Source: Bordetella parapertussis (lineage in GTDB: Bacteria > Pseudomonadota > Gammaproteobacteria > Burkholderiales > Burkholderiaceae_B). From it: a DNA stretch of 57,622 nucleotides. Each line of letters begins with the position of its first letter. Position 1 is the stretch's first letter. The notes below the pieces were generated by a model, which made no database searches, was not told where the DNA came from, and saw only the letters and a list, made by a program, of their open reading frames with translations. The stretch lies in assembly GCA_945887835.1 (NCBI GenBank), contig CAMCZQ010000004.1, positions 1 through 57,622 on the forward strand, read 5' to 3'. Below, piece after piece: positions 36,020-43,209 of the stretch. Made by a program: the position numbers and the translations under genes.

Positions 36020-36661
36020 ATGTGCAGCCACTACAAACCCGTCACCCAGATCAGCCAATTGCGCCGAACCTTTGGGCTTGGCCAGTTAGAGCAGCTCGGC
36101 AAGCCTGACATGTGGCCGGGCTACGAAGGGCTATTCATCCGCCCTCACCCGCACGCCGATGTGGGCGACGAGGCGGTACCCGCGCGTGAGGCACTCACTG
36201 GTCAGTGGGGCTTGATCCCTCATTGGTCTAAGGATGGCAAGGTCAAGGGTACTTTTAACGCACGCGGTGAAACCATTGCTGAAAAGCCGACGTTTCGCGA
36301 TGCCTGGAAAAAGGGCCAGCGCTGCATTATTCCAGCGCTGTCGGTATTTGAGCCTGATTGGCGCTCGGGCAAGGCCGTGGCAGCTGAAGTGTCGCGAGCT
36401 AATGGCGAACCAATGGGCATTGCGGGTATCTGGTCTGCGTGGCGCTCGCCTACTGGTTGGGTCGAGAGCTACACCATGCTCACAGTCAATGCAAATGATC
36501 ACGCAGTGTTTAAGTTACTACACAAGCCACAAGATGAAAAGCGCATGGTGGTGATCTTGAACCCTGACAGCTATGAGACTTGTCTGACAGGTTCACTGTC
36601 AGACATAACGCCGCTCATTAGGCAGTGTCCTGCTGAGGGTCTTCAGCTTCAAAGCCCTTAA
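36020..36661 (+). CDS. SRAP-domain protein (YedK/HMCES family)
   Basis: The protein has 213 residues. SRAP proteins shield abasic sites in single-stranded DNA by forming a covalent link through Cys2 after Met removal. This fixes the start at ATG 36020 (MCSHYKP); a codon three residues upstream would block that chemistry. The NARGETIAEKPTFRDAW segment carries the conserved Asn, Arg and Glu. LLHKPQDEKRMVVIL contains the catalytic His region. The loop usually seen as GFYEW reads VFEPDW here, a form I recall from phage- and plasmid-related members (unverified). It is near a cluster of defence-type genes. Confidence 0.92.
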   Translation: MCSHYKPVTQISQLRRTFGLGQLEQLGKPDMWPGYEGLFIRPHPHADVGDEAVPAREALTGQWGLIPHWSKDGKVKGTFNARGETIAEKPTFRDAWKKGQRCIIPALSVFEPDWRSGKAVAAEVSRANGEPMGIAGIWSAWRSPTGWVESYTMLTVNANDHAVFKLLHKPQDEKRMVVILNPDSYETCLTGSLSDITPLIRQCPAEGLQLQSP

Positions 36662-36755
36662 TGAGCGGTGCTCCCACACCACTGTCGCGGCCGAAAGTGG
36701 ATAGGCAAAAATAGAATAAATGACTACGTAGCCAATAAGAGTTTTTTACTCATTT

Positions 36756-37337
36756 TTAATCGAGTGTCCTTGGCTTGCCTAGCAGTCGCTTCAAATCTTC
36801 TGGGGCAGATGCGTAGACTCGTTGATTGTTCTCGATATCCTTTTTGTATTCGTCACCACCAACAACACAACCACGAGACATGACTTTGATGTTGTAGGTT
36901 CCTAATTCTTTCTGCAAATTATCAAAGTCACCATGGAACATCAGGCCGTGCACATACCACCGAGGTGAGCTCGTATTCTCAAAAAATGTTTTAAGCGGAG
37001 TAGCAAAATCGCTAAGCGCGATAGCCATCACCAAGGCACCGATCGGTAACACTGCAAAAAAACGTTTATTACGCAAAGCATCCACAGCCTTTATCGCAAA
37101 CGCTTTAGGCATCGCGTGTATGAAGCACCAAAGCTTATACACTTTAGAATTTTTCAATGACTGCGACTCGGCATGATTGTGAAAGACCAGAGCGGGCAGC
37201 CACTCGCCTCGCTCAGTGATGATTTGTTCAATCGCTTGCAAAGCATACGGATTTAAGTCTGGGCTATTTGCTCGTCTTGCAAGCAGATAAGCCGACTCAG
37301 TATTGTTAAAGCGCTCTTTAAAGTAGGCTAGATTCAT
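36756..37337 (-). CDS. hypothetical protein with one membrane segment
   Basis: The protein has 193 residues and no family I recognise. The N-terminal half is soluble and helical (MNLAYFKERFNNTESAYLLA). One hydrophobic stretch (FFAVLPIGALVMAIALSDFA) lies near 93-112. The C-terminal part is soluble with a GGDEYKKDIE segment, which is not a GGDEF domain. It starts 3 bp after the WYL regulator stop, so the two are almost surely co-transcribed and may be functionally linked. Confidence 0.7.
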   Translation of the reverse strand: MNLAYFKERFNNTESAYLLARRANSPDLNPYALQAIEQIITERGEWLPALVFHNHAESQSLKNSKVYKLWCFIHAMPKAFAIKAVDALRNKRFFAVLPIGALVMAIALSDFATPLKTFFENTSSPRWYVHGLMFHGDFDNLQKELGTYNIKVMSRGCVVGGDEYKKDIENNQRVYASAPEDLKRLLGKPRTLD

Positions 37338-37340
37338 TGA

Positions 37341-38312
37341 TTAATACAGCTTCAAAATTTTCTGCACCGTCTCTTTGACTTTCTTCTTAAGAGCTGCCGG
37401 CGCTAACACTTCGACATCAGGCCCTTGGCGTAGGATGTCTTGAATCAGCTCCCAATCTTCACCATAGGGCACTTCAAGTGTGTAGCTACCATCAGCGTGC
37501 ACTTCACCAACTTGCTCGGGATGCCAGACTTCGCGTGCAACCCACTGGGCTCTGAACGGGGTGAACTTTAGTTTGGCGACTTGGCGATTTTTACCTGAAA
37601 AGATGCCGTAGCTGGTTTCGAACATTTCGCGCAACTCTGCCTCGGCCACATTCTTTGCGGCTTTATCGACCAGTTGAACGCCGTTCAGCGCATCCAAGGC
37701 AAAGCTGCGCAAACCTTCACGCAGATGGCAGTAACCATCCATATACCAATTGTCGCGGTAATAGACCAAGCGCTGGGGCGACACTTGCCGCTCGGTTGTC
37801 TGCCCCGTTTGACGCGCAAAGTGTTTGATGTCGAGCCGTTTACGTTGAACTAAGGCGTGGGCAATCACTTGAAAGTAGTCGCCAGAGACTTGGCGTTGTG
37901 CCATCGGCAAGATGCGAATCCGATTCATGGCTTCTTTAGAGCTGCCGATACCTTCGTCTAACAAGCCTTCAAGGCGGGCTTTAAACGGCGCCACATGCGG
38001 TAACAGCAAGCCGCCGGGTTCGAGCTTTGAAATTAACTCGATCATTGTCAGTAGCGAATGGATCTCTTGTTGGTTGAACCAAACGCCGGGCAACTCAAAG
38101 GTTTTACCGTCTGTTGGTTGACGCGTCATGGCATAGCCGCGTAGCGTGGCATCCCAGGCAAAGGGGATATGAAGCCGATCGCGCATATAGGCCAAATCAC
38201 GATTTAAGGTGGCGCGAGACACCTCGAGCGCTTCTTGCATCTGCTTCATTGTGACCGAAGGTTTGGCCATCAGCATGGCTTGAATCTTATAGAAGCGTTC
38301 GGTGCGATCCAT
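37341..38312 (-). CDS. WYL-domain transcriptional regulator
   Basis: The protein has 323 residues. A DeoR-like helix-turn-helix spans about residues 18-45 (MKQMQEALEVSRATLNRDLAYMRDRL). A WYL-type sensor domain follows, with the hallmark region RLVYYRDNWYMDGYCHLREGLRSFALD. A C-terminal extension resembles the WCX region (REVWHPEQVGEV, LQDILRQGPDVEVLAP). WYL proteins often sense nucleic-acid ligands and control phage-defence genes, as described for BrxR and CapW. ATG 38312 is chosen over a codon 8 residues earlier. The small membrane protein follows after 3 bp. Confidence 0.9.
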   Translation of the reverse strand: MDRTERFYKIQAMLMAKPSVTMKQMQEALEVSRATLNRDLAYMRDRLHIPFAWDATLRGYAMTRQPTDGKTFELPGVWFNQQEIHSLLTMIELISKLEPGGLLLPHVAPFKARLEGLLDEGIGSSKEAMNRIRILPMAQRQVSGDYFQVIAHALVQRKRLDIKHFARQTGQTTERQVSPQRLVYYRDNWYMDGYCHLREGLRSFALDALNGVQLVDKAAKNVAEAELREMFETSYGIFSGKNRQVAKLKFTPFRAQWVAREVWHPEQVGEVHADGSYTLEVPYGEDWELIQDILRQGPDVEVLAPAALKKKVKETVQKILKLY

Positions 38313-38407
38313 TATTTTTATCCGCCAATCATGCAACTGAGTGCAAGTGTTGAACCAATGATAGTTAACTTTTTGACAAATATGGGCGAACCTTTGGGTG
38401 TTTATTG

Positions 38408-38875
38408 TTAATTAAGCGTCACAGGCTGCGACTCGCGGCGAAAGGCTGCGCGGTAGTCACGACAGGCACTCACGATAAACTCAGCTGCCGAGGCCAAGGT
38501 TCTAGTGTACTCAGCGACATCCGCGCAGTGAGTTTCGTAGGTCAGCCAGACAGTGTTATTGCCATTCACCACAGCCTTAACGCAGCGGCGGTCTGCGTTG
38601 ATTTCGTTTGCTACGTTTAAAGCGCTAGTTCGATCGGCGGGGTCTAGCTCCCAGTAAACACAGCAGTAAAGACGAAAACCGCCTTGGCTTTGATACGGAT
38701 CGACATAGAGCTTCCAGCCTTCGCACTTAAACCCGATTGAGCCGTCGTTATCTAGCTTGGGGCGAAAACCCTCGTCAGTCAGATGATTCAGAATTTGCTG
38801 CAGATTGACGTCAACTTCAACTTTTGGGGTGGGTAAAGCGATGGTTGCACTCTCAGTGCTTGGGGCGTCTGACAT
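38408..38875 (-). CDS. YbjN-domain protein
   Basis: The protein has 155 residues with a YbjN-like core (LQQILNHLTDEGFRPKLDNDGSIGFKCEGWKLYV, then FRLYCCVYW and NEINADRR). YbjN proteins share a fold with type III secretion chaperones and are linked to stress and motility regulation, without a known biochemical role. It lies 95 bp upstream of the WYL gene on the same strand and divergent from the NERD-helicase gene. Confidence 0.75.
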   Translation of the reverse strand: MSDAPSTESATIALPTPKVEVDVNLQQILNHLTDEGFRPKLDNDGSIGFKCEGWKLYVDPYQSQGGFRLYCCVYWELDPADRTSALNVANEINADRRCVKAVVNGNNTVWLTYETHCADVAEYTRTLASAAEFIVSACRDYRAAFRRESQPVTLN

Positions 38876-38897
38876 TTGAAATCTCCTAAGATGTAAT

Positions 38898-38937
38898 CCT
38901 CATAACAGATATGAGGTTAGTATCACCGTATAGGTGA
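38898..38937. promoter_or_regulatory. two inverted repeats in a divergent promoter region
   Basis: CCTCATA-acaga-TATGAGG (38898-38916) and TCACC-gtata-GGTGA (38923-38937) lie side by side between the YbjN and NERD-helicase genes. Perfect arms with 5-base spacers suit dimeric repressor sites. The nearby WYL regulator is the natural candidate to bind. Confidence 0.5.
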
Positions 38938-39051
38938 CTCACAGGATGAGACACTCGGTCTCAAACCGATAAGATTTCGTCAAAAAGTGAACGAAAGACG
39001 GCAGCCTAAAACGGCTATTCTTAGGTAAGCCTTCTTTTCAAACTAAACCTC

Positions 39052-40683
39052 ATGGCTAACTTAGTCCCCGACCTGTTTAAGCCCAAGTACAGCACCGGCA
39101 TCGAGCGCGAGCTTGATGTTTTGTATCGTCTTGAGGCGTCGTTGCCCGACGGCTATGAAATCTTTCATAGCGTGTCGTGGCATTCACTGCATAACGACTA
39201 CGACAAACACGGTGAGATTGATATTGTGGTGCTCTCGCCCATCGGTAACGTCTTGCTTGTTGAGGTCAAAGCCGGCGACGTTTCGATCACCGATGGCCAA
39301 ATCACTAAGGTCTATCGCGATGGGCCCAGTGATGTGGGGAGACAGACCAGGATTCAGTTTGCGGCGGTGATCAGTCGGCTGTCGAACGCGGGCTTGCACA
39401 CCCATGTCACAAACTGCCTTGTGCTACCCGACTACGTTGTCGGTGATCAACACATCATCACGATACCGCCTGAACGTATTATTGATGCAACGCGTTTTGA
39501 CCAGTTAGGCTCACTTGTCAGGGACATGCTGACTCATGACCAACCAGCCACCGATATTGAACGTATTCGTAAATTCTTTTGTAATCAATTTAACGTCACG
39601 CTAGACATGCGCGTCTTGGGCGAGCAGGTGCGCACCGCGACCCTACGCTTGGCTGATGGCCTAGCCACCTGGGTGCCACGCATCACAGCCCCTTCAGGCG
39701 TCATCAGAATACAAGCCACAGCCGGCTCAGGTAAAACGCAGCTTGCGCTTAAATTATTAGAAGACGCCTCAACAAAGTCTTTCAAAAGCTTATACGTTTG
39801 CTACAACCGAAGCCTCGCCGATCACATTGGGCATATTGCATCAGCCAGAGCTAAGGTCGCGAGTTTTCATGAACTGTGCGTTGAGTATTATCGGCAAACC
39901 GTAGGCGAGCCTGATTTTGCGGCACCCAACAACTACGATCGCTTAAGCCAACACTATTGCGAGGCGATAGAGGCGAACCTAAATTTGCAACAACGCTATC
40001 AACTCATCATTTTAGATGAGGCGCAAGACTTTCAACCCGAATGGGTGGCGGCGTTATTGCCCCAGCTAACCGATGACGGCAAGATCTATCTGCTTGAGGA
40101 TGATGCACAGCGACTCTATAAACGTGAAGAGTTTGATCTAACGGGTGTAGTGACCGTTACCTGCCAAGATAACTTTCGAACTCCTGGCGCGATTTGCCAT
40201 GTCATTAACGCGCTGGGGTTAACTGAACAGCCTGTGGTGTCTCGCTCTTTCTACCGCGGCGAATCACCTAATTTTTATACTTACAACAATGATCAAGAGC
40301 TGTTGCGTGAAACCGAGACCGCAGTCAAGCAGCTGCTCAAGCGAGGCATTGCCCTCAAGGATATTGCGATCATTAGTTGGCGTGGCTTAGCCGGTTCGGT
40401 CTTAATTAGGACACCGCAGCTGGGTGAATTCACGCTACGACGCCCTACTGGCAGGTATTCAGCCGCTGGTGATGCGCTATGGACTGAAGGTGCGCTACTA
40501 ACGGATTCTGTCTATCGCTTTAAAGGCCAAAGCGTAGCGGGTATTGTGCTCACTGAAGTTGACTTTGAAGCCTTTGACGACAAAGCGCGGCGTCAACTGT
40601 TTGTGGGTTTGACGCGCGCGCAACTGGCTGTTGAAGTTGTGTTGACTCAACAAGCTGCCAGTTGCTTAAGCTCAATTCTGTGA
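39052..40683 (+). CDS. NERD-domain nuclease fused to SF1 helicase
   Basis: The protein has 543 residues. The N-terminal NERD domain (about 15-130) has a PD-(D/E)xK-like core: E55 and D57 in HGEIDIVVL, and E71 and K73 in LLVEVKAG. A superfamily 1 helicase follows: Walker A QATAGSGKT near 221-229, Walker B LIILDEAQD near 318-326, and motif VI LFVGLTRAQ near 516-524. Such proteins are thought to process DNA and occur in mobile and defence loci. The UvrD-like C-terminal region is compact compared with true UvrD. No strong ribosome site precedes ATG 39052. It lies divergent from the YbjN-WYL operon. Confidence 0.88.
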   Translation: MANLVPDLFKPKYSTGIERELDVLYRLEASLPDGYEIFHSVSWHSLHNDYDKHGEIDIVVLSPIGNVLLVEVKAGDVSITDGQITKVYRDGPSDVGRQTRIQFAAVISRLSNAGLHTHVTNCLVLPDYVVGDQHIITIPPERIIDATRFDQLGSLVRDMLTHDQPATDIERIRKFFCNQFNVTLDMRVLGEQVRTATLRLADGLATWVPRITAPSGVIRIQATAGSGKTQLALKLLEDASTKSFKSLYVCYNRSLADHIGHIASARAKVASFHELCVEYYRQTVGEPDFAAPNNYDRLSQHYCEAIEANLNLQQRYQLIILDEAQDFQPEWVAALLPQLTDDGKIYLLEDDAQRLYKREEFDLTGVVTVTCQDNFRTPGAICHVINALGLTEQPVVSRSFYRGESPNFYTYNNDQELLRETETAVKQLLKRGIALKDIAIISWRGLAGSVLIRTPQLGEFTLRRPTGRYSAAGDALWTEGALLTDSVYRFKGQSVAGIVLTEVDFEAFDDKARRQLFVGLTRAQLAVEVVLTQQAASCLSSIL

Positions 40684-40817
40684 CGCGTATACTGCGGCGG
40701 GGTAATTTTGAGTCTTTGCACCCTCACCCACCAGTGCTCGGGTAGTGTCCGTGATCGCTGGTAACTGGTTGTTGTATCAACGTATAACGAGCGATTTGTA
40801 CTGTTAATGATGTGATT

Positions 40818-42131
40818 TCAACCTGCTGCTGATATCAGTTTTGTGGCGTCCTCAAGAGCGCGCTGTTCGAATGCAGATTTAAAGTCTAAACACTCAGCTT
40901 GCTTCAGCCCAACTTCTGGCGTAACGGCTACAGCCTTCCATTGCCTGACAGCTTCGACCACCTCACTGAGAATTGCGTTTGCTGCCGCTGGTGTCAACTC
41001 GAAGCGAGTTGCCTGCTGTAGCAGTTGCTTTACCGACGTGATCGGACCAGTGTCCTCGCTCAGCCATGTTTTTGACTCAGGTTCTTTATCTGGAAACGGA
41101 TTCAGATCAAAGGCGGGTGCGAGACGCCATTGATTATTGTTGGCATATAAAAAACCAATGTTTTGCAAATGATCATCAACGTTAGTAATCAAATGGTTAA
41201 AGACCAAGCGACGCCACAGCTGTTTGGCATCTGCGATAAAGTCTTTGCAATGCGAGCGCATCAAATCGAGTATCTCGGTGTATGAGTGCTCGTCATCACG
41301 CTTAGCTTGCAATAGCGTGGCACCCGAAATATACGGGATACGACCTTGCTCAGGTGTTCGATCAAAGCGCCGAATGATTGCAACGGGTTGCTCTTGCACC
41401 AGCACAATTCGCGCTAAGGCGCTATCGATTCCCGCTAGGGTTGCCAAACGAAGTGCTAAGACCTCACCGCGCGTGACACAACGTTCATCGCTCACGCTCG
41501 GAAATTTACCTAGACACAGTGCACTGTCTGTATCGAGTACGGTGCACTTAGGCCGCATGCCACCAAGCGACGTACCCTTACCTTGTAGATATTTAAGATC
41601 GGCTGCGGTCTCTTGACTGAGCTCAACCGCTCGCGATGCTAGTAGTATTTTTTCAAGTTCTAGCAATACGGGTGTTGTATGGCCATCGGCTTCAGCACCG
41701 CGCAGATATTGGCCTGCTTCGTTTCGCAGTCGAAGGGCACCAACACGACTGTAATCATCTACCGCAGTGAGATAGTCAATTTCTGATAACGCAGCAAGTG
41801 AGGCGTCAGTCGCTCGGGCTTTTGCGTGCGCGCGCGCGATCACGCGTCGACCCCAAGCATCGGGCTCAGAGTCTGCTAAGGCGAGAAAAAAACATGAGTC
41901 ATCTTTGCTTGGTGGTTTTCGTAGTTGATGCCCTACCTGGCGCCGCAAATCAGGCGAAATATCAAAGCACAGTGGATTCGTTAACCATTGCTCACTGTAA
42001 GTAAATTGAGAGAACTCTCGGGGGCCATTTTTAGCGTAAATCAGGCGACCGAGCGGCGGCTCAACACGGCCCAAGCAAACCTCAAGACTCGTGCGACGCG
42101 TAACCGGTTTAAAGGTTGTTTTCGTTGCCAC
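40818..42131 (-). CDS. hipA: HipA-family serine/threonine kinase toxin
   Basis: The protein has 437 residues. HipA kinases phosphorylate targets such as glutamyl-tRNA synthetase and induce dormancy. Key motifs are GTSLGGMRPK at about 186-195 (phosphate loop), FNHLITNVDDHLQN near 311-324 (catalytic Asp and Asn), and APAFDLNPFP near 338-347 (metal-binding Asp). The start is GTG 42131, and its G is shared with the TAG stop of the upstream hipB-like gene. The antitoxin gene lies directly upstream in the standard hipBA order. The target is not readable. Confidence 0.92.
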   Translation of the reverse strand: MATKTTFKPVTRRTSLEVCLGRVEPPLGRLIYAKNGPREFSQFTYSEQWLTNPLCFDISPDLRRQVGHQLRKPPSKDDSCFFLALADSEPDAWGRRVIARAHAKARATDASLAALSEIDYLTAVDDYSRVGALRLRNEAGQYLRGAEADGHTTPVLLELEKILLASRAVELSQETAADLKYLQGKGTSLGGMRPKCTVLDTDSALCLGKFPSVSDERCVTRGEVLALRLATLAGIDSALARIVLVQEQPVAIIRRFDRTPEQGRIPYISGATLLQAKRDDEHSYTEILDLMRSHCKDFIADAKQLWRRLVFNHLITNVDDHLQNIGFLYANNNQWRLAPAFDLNPFPDKEPESKTWLSEDTGPITSVKQLLQQATRFELTPAAANAILSEVVEAVRQWKAVAVTPEVGLKQAECLDFKSAFEQRALEDATKLISAAG

Positions 42132-42457
42132 TAGAACGCACCCGTTTCAGCGGTAGTTTTTGACTTGCGAATGCGTTGCGGCAGTTTTTCATCCATCATA
42201 ATTAAACCGATCGAGTCGTTTGCGGTGTCGAGAAGCTGATCAAGCTTATCGAGCTCACCAAAGACTTGTAGGGCTCGGACTAGATGTTGAAGTGCACTGC
42301 CAGGGTGCCCCGACTCTAGACGGCGAACCGTATTGATTGACGTGCCGATGCGCTCTGCAAGATCTTGTTGCGACAAATTACGCCGGCGCCGAGCGAGTGA
42401 TAGGGCCAAACCTAAACGGTCTAAGCTGCGTGCGGCTGGCAATGGGATATCAGACAT
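42131..42457 (-). CDS. hipB: HipB-like XRE antitoxin
   Basis: This XRE DNA-binding protein has 108 residues with helix-turn-helix LSQQDLAERIGTSINTVRRLESG at about 28-50. In hipBA modules HipB binds and inhibits HipA and represses the operon. Order and one-base overlap with the HipA gene support this. The C-terminal tail (QRIRKSKTTAETGAF) extends beyond the fold and could touch the toxin. Its upstream region is extremely AT-rich and carries a 17-bp near-perfect palindrome. Confidence 0.88.
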   Translation of the reverse strand: MSDIPLPAARSLDRLGLALSLARRRRNLSQQDLAERIGTSINTVRRLESGHPGSALQHLVRALQVFGELDKLDQLLDTANDSIGLIMMDEKLPQRIRKSKTTAETGAF

Positions 42458-42483
42458 ATAAATTTAAATACCTATAAATGAAT

Positions 42484-42500
42484 TTTTATAAATTATAAAA
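42484..42500. promoter_or_regulatory. 17-bp palindrome upstream of hipB
   Basis: TTTTATAA and TTATAAAA are perfect 8-base arms around one centre base. The site begins 27 bp upstream of the hipB ATG. It is the best candidate operator for HipB autoregulation, although AT-rich sequence makes chance palindromes more likely. Confidence 0.45.
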
Positions 42501-42676
42501 GTCTATATATATAACTTTAAATTAATCATATCTTACTTAATTTTCAATTTATTTGTCAACATTTTTACTATAACATTCAAAATATAAACTTTTAAATTAT
42601 ATAAATATCAATTTTTGAATACTTTGTTAGTTATTTTACTAAAAAATCTTATCTTAACGACTCCTCCCTCGCCTGT

Positions 42677-42722
42677 CTCACCCCCTGAGGCACCTACCCC
42701 TCTATTGTCCAGTCAAATCCAC
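42677..42722 (+). repeat. C-rich dispersed element, copy 1
   Basis: CTCACCCCCTGAG (42677-42689) is followed by CCTACCCCT (42693-42701), 11 bases, then TCAAATCCAC (42713-42722). The same three blocks, the last two with identical 11-base spacing, recur at 52682-52758 before the SprT-like gene. TCA-CCCCC-TGA can form a hairpin. Confidence 0.7.
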
Positions 42723-42740
42723 TTATTTTTATTAATACAG

Positions 42741-42768
42741 TTGATTTATACAGTTTAAGTGTTATTAT
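42741..42768 (+). promoter_or_regulatory. possible promoter of the MerR-vWA operon
   Basis: TTGATT (42741-42746) and TATTAT (42763-42768) are 16 bases apart. The expected transcript start would fall at or very near ATG 42775, which has no ribosome-binding site upstream, so the message may be leaderless. Confidence 0.35.
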
Positions 42769-42774
42769 GAACAT

Positions 42775-43209
42775 ATGAACACTGTCAATCACACCCAAAC
42801 GTTCTCGCTTGACGAGCTCTGTACCCTCACCGACCTCACCAAACGCACGGTTCGCTACTACGTCCAAATCGGGCTAGTGAGCCGGCCTGAAGGTGAAACG
42901 CGGGCAGCAAAGTACTCGTCACAGCATCTTGAACAACTTTTGCTTGTCAAAAAATGGACAGCAGCCGGGGTATCGCTTGACCGTATTCGTGAACTGCTTC
43001 AAGGCGGCTCAGCGCCAGTACCTGAGCGAGGGCGCGTGCCTGGGTCAATCGAAGTCTGCAGCCATTTGCATGTGGCGCAGGGCGTTGAGCTTGTGATTGA
43101 ACCGACCCGCGCCGGGTTAACCCCCGAGCAATTGCGTCACTTTGTTCGAGCCGTGATGAGCGCCTACGAACAGATCAACCAAGACAGCACAACAAAGGCA
43201 AACCAATGA
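42775..43209 (+). CDS. MerR-family regulator
   Basis: The protein has 144 residues. The winged helix-turn-helix covers about residues 9-80 (FSLDELCTLTDLTKRTVRYYVQIGLVSRP, then HLEQLLLVKKWTAAGVSLDRIRELL). The C-terminal region has no obvious Cys metal site. The last ~30 residues (LTPEQLRHFVRAVMSAYEQI) are helical. The stop overlaps the vWA gene start as ATGA, so the regulator and the vWA protein are made together. This suggests control of, or physical coupling to, the vWA protein. Confidence 0.88.
   Translation: MNTVNHTQTFSLDELCTLTDLTKRTVRYYVQIGLVSRPEGETRAAKYSSQHLEQLLLVKKWTAAGVSLDRIRELLQGGSAPVPERGRVPGSIEVCSHLHVAQGVELVIEPTRAGLTPEQLRHFVRAVMSAYEQINQDSTTKANQ

Larger units (their letters stand above)
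42458..42774. other. AT-rich divergent intergenic region between hipBA and MerR-vWA
   Basis: This gap is 317 bp. In 42481-42660, 24 of 180 bases are G or C (13%), against about 50% elsewhere. From 42661 composition flips to C-rich for about 60 bases, then returns to AT before the MerR start. It holds a palindrome near hipB, one copy of a repeated C-rich element and a possible MerR promoter. I found no iterons or DnaA-box cluster to suggest an origin. Confidence 0.8.

Noticed and set aside
36756-37337. GGDEF-type signalling domain from the GGDEY segment
   Set aside because: The protein is too short and lacks every other part of a diguanylate cyclase; the match is chance.
42481-42660. Replication or plasmid origin in the AT-rich gap
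   Set aside because: No iterons, DnaA-box cluster or replication gene nearby; it is better explained as an AT-rich promoter region of hipBA.
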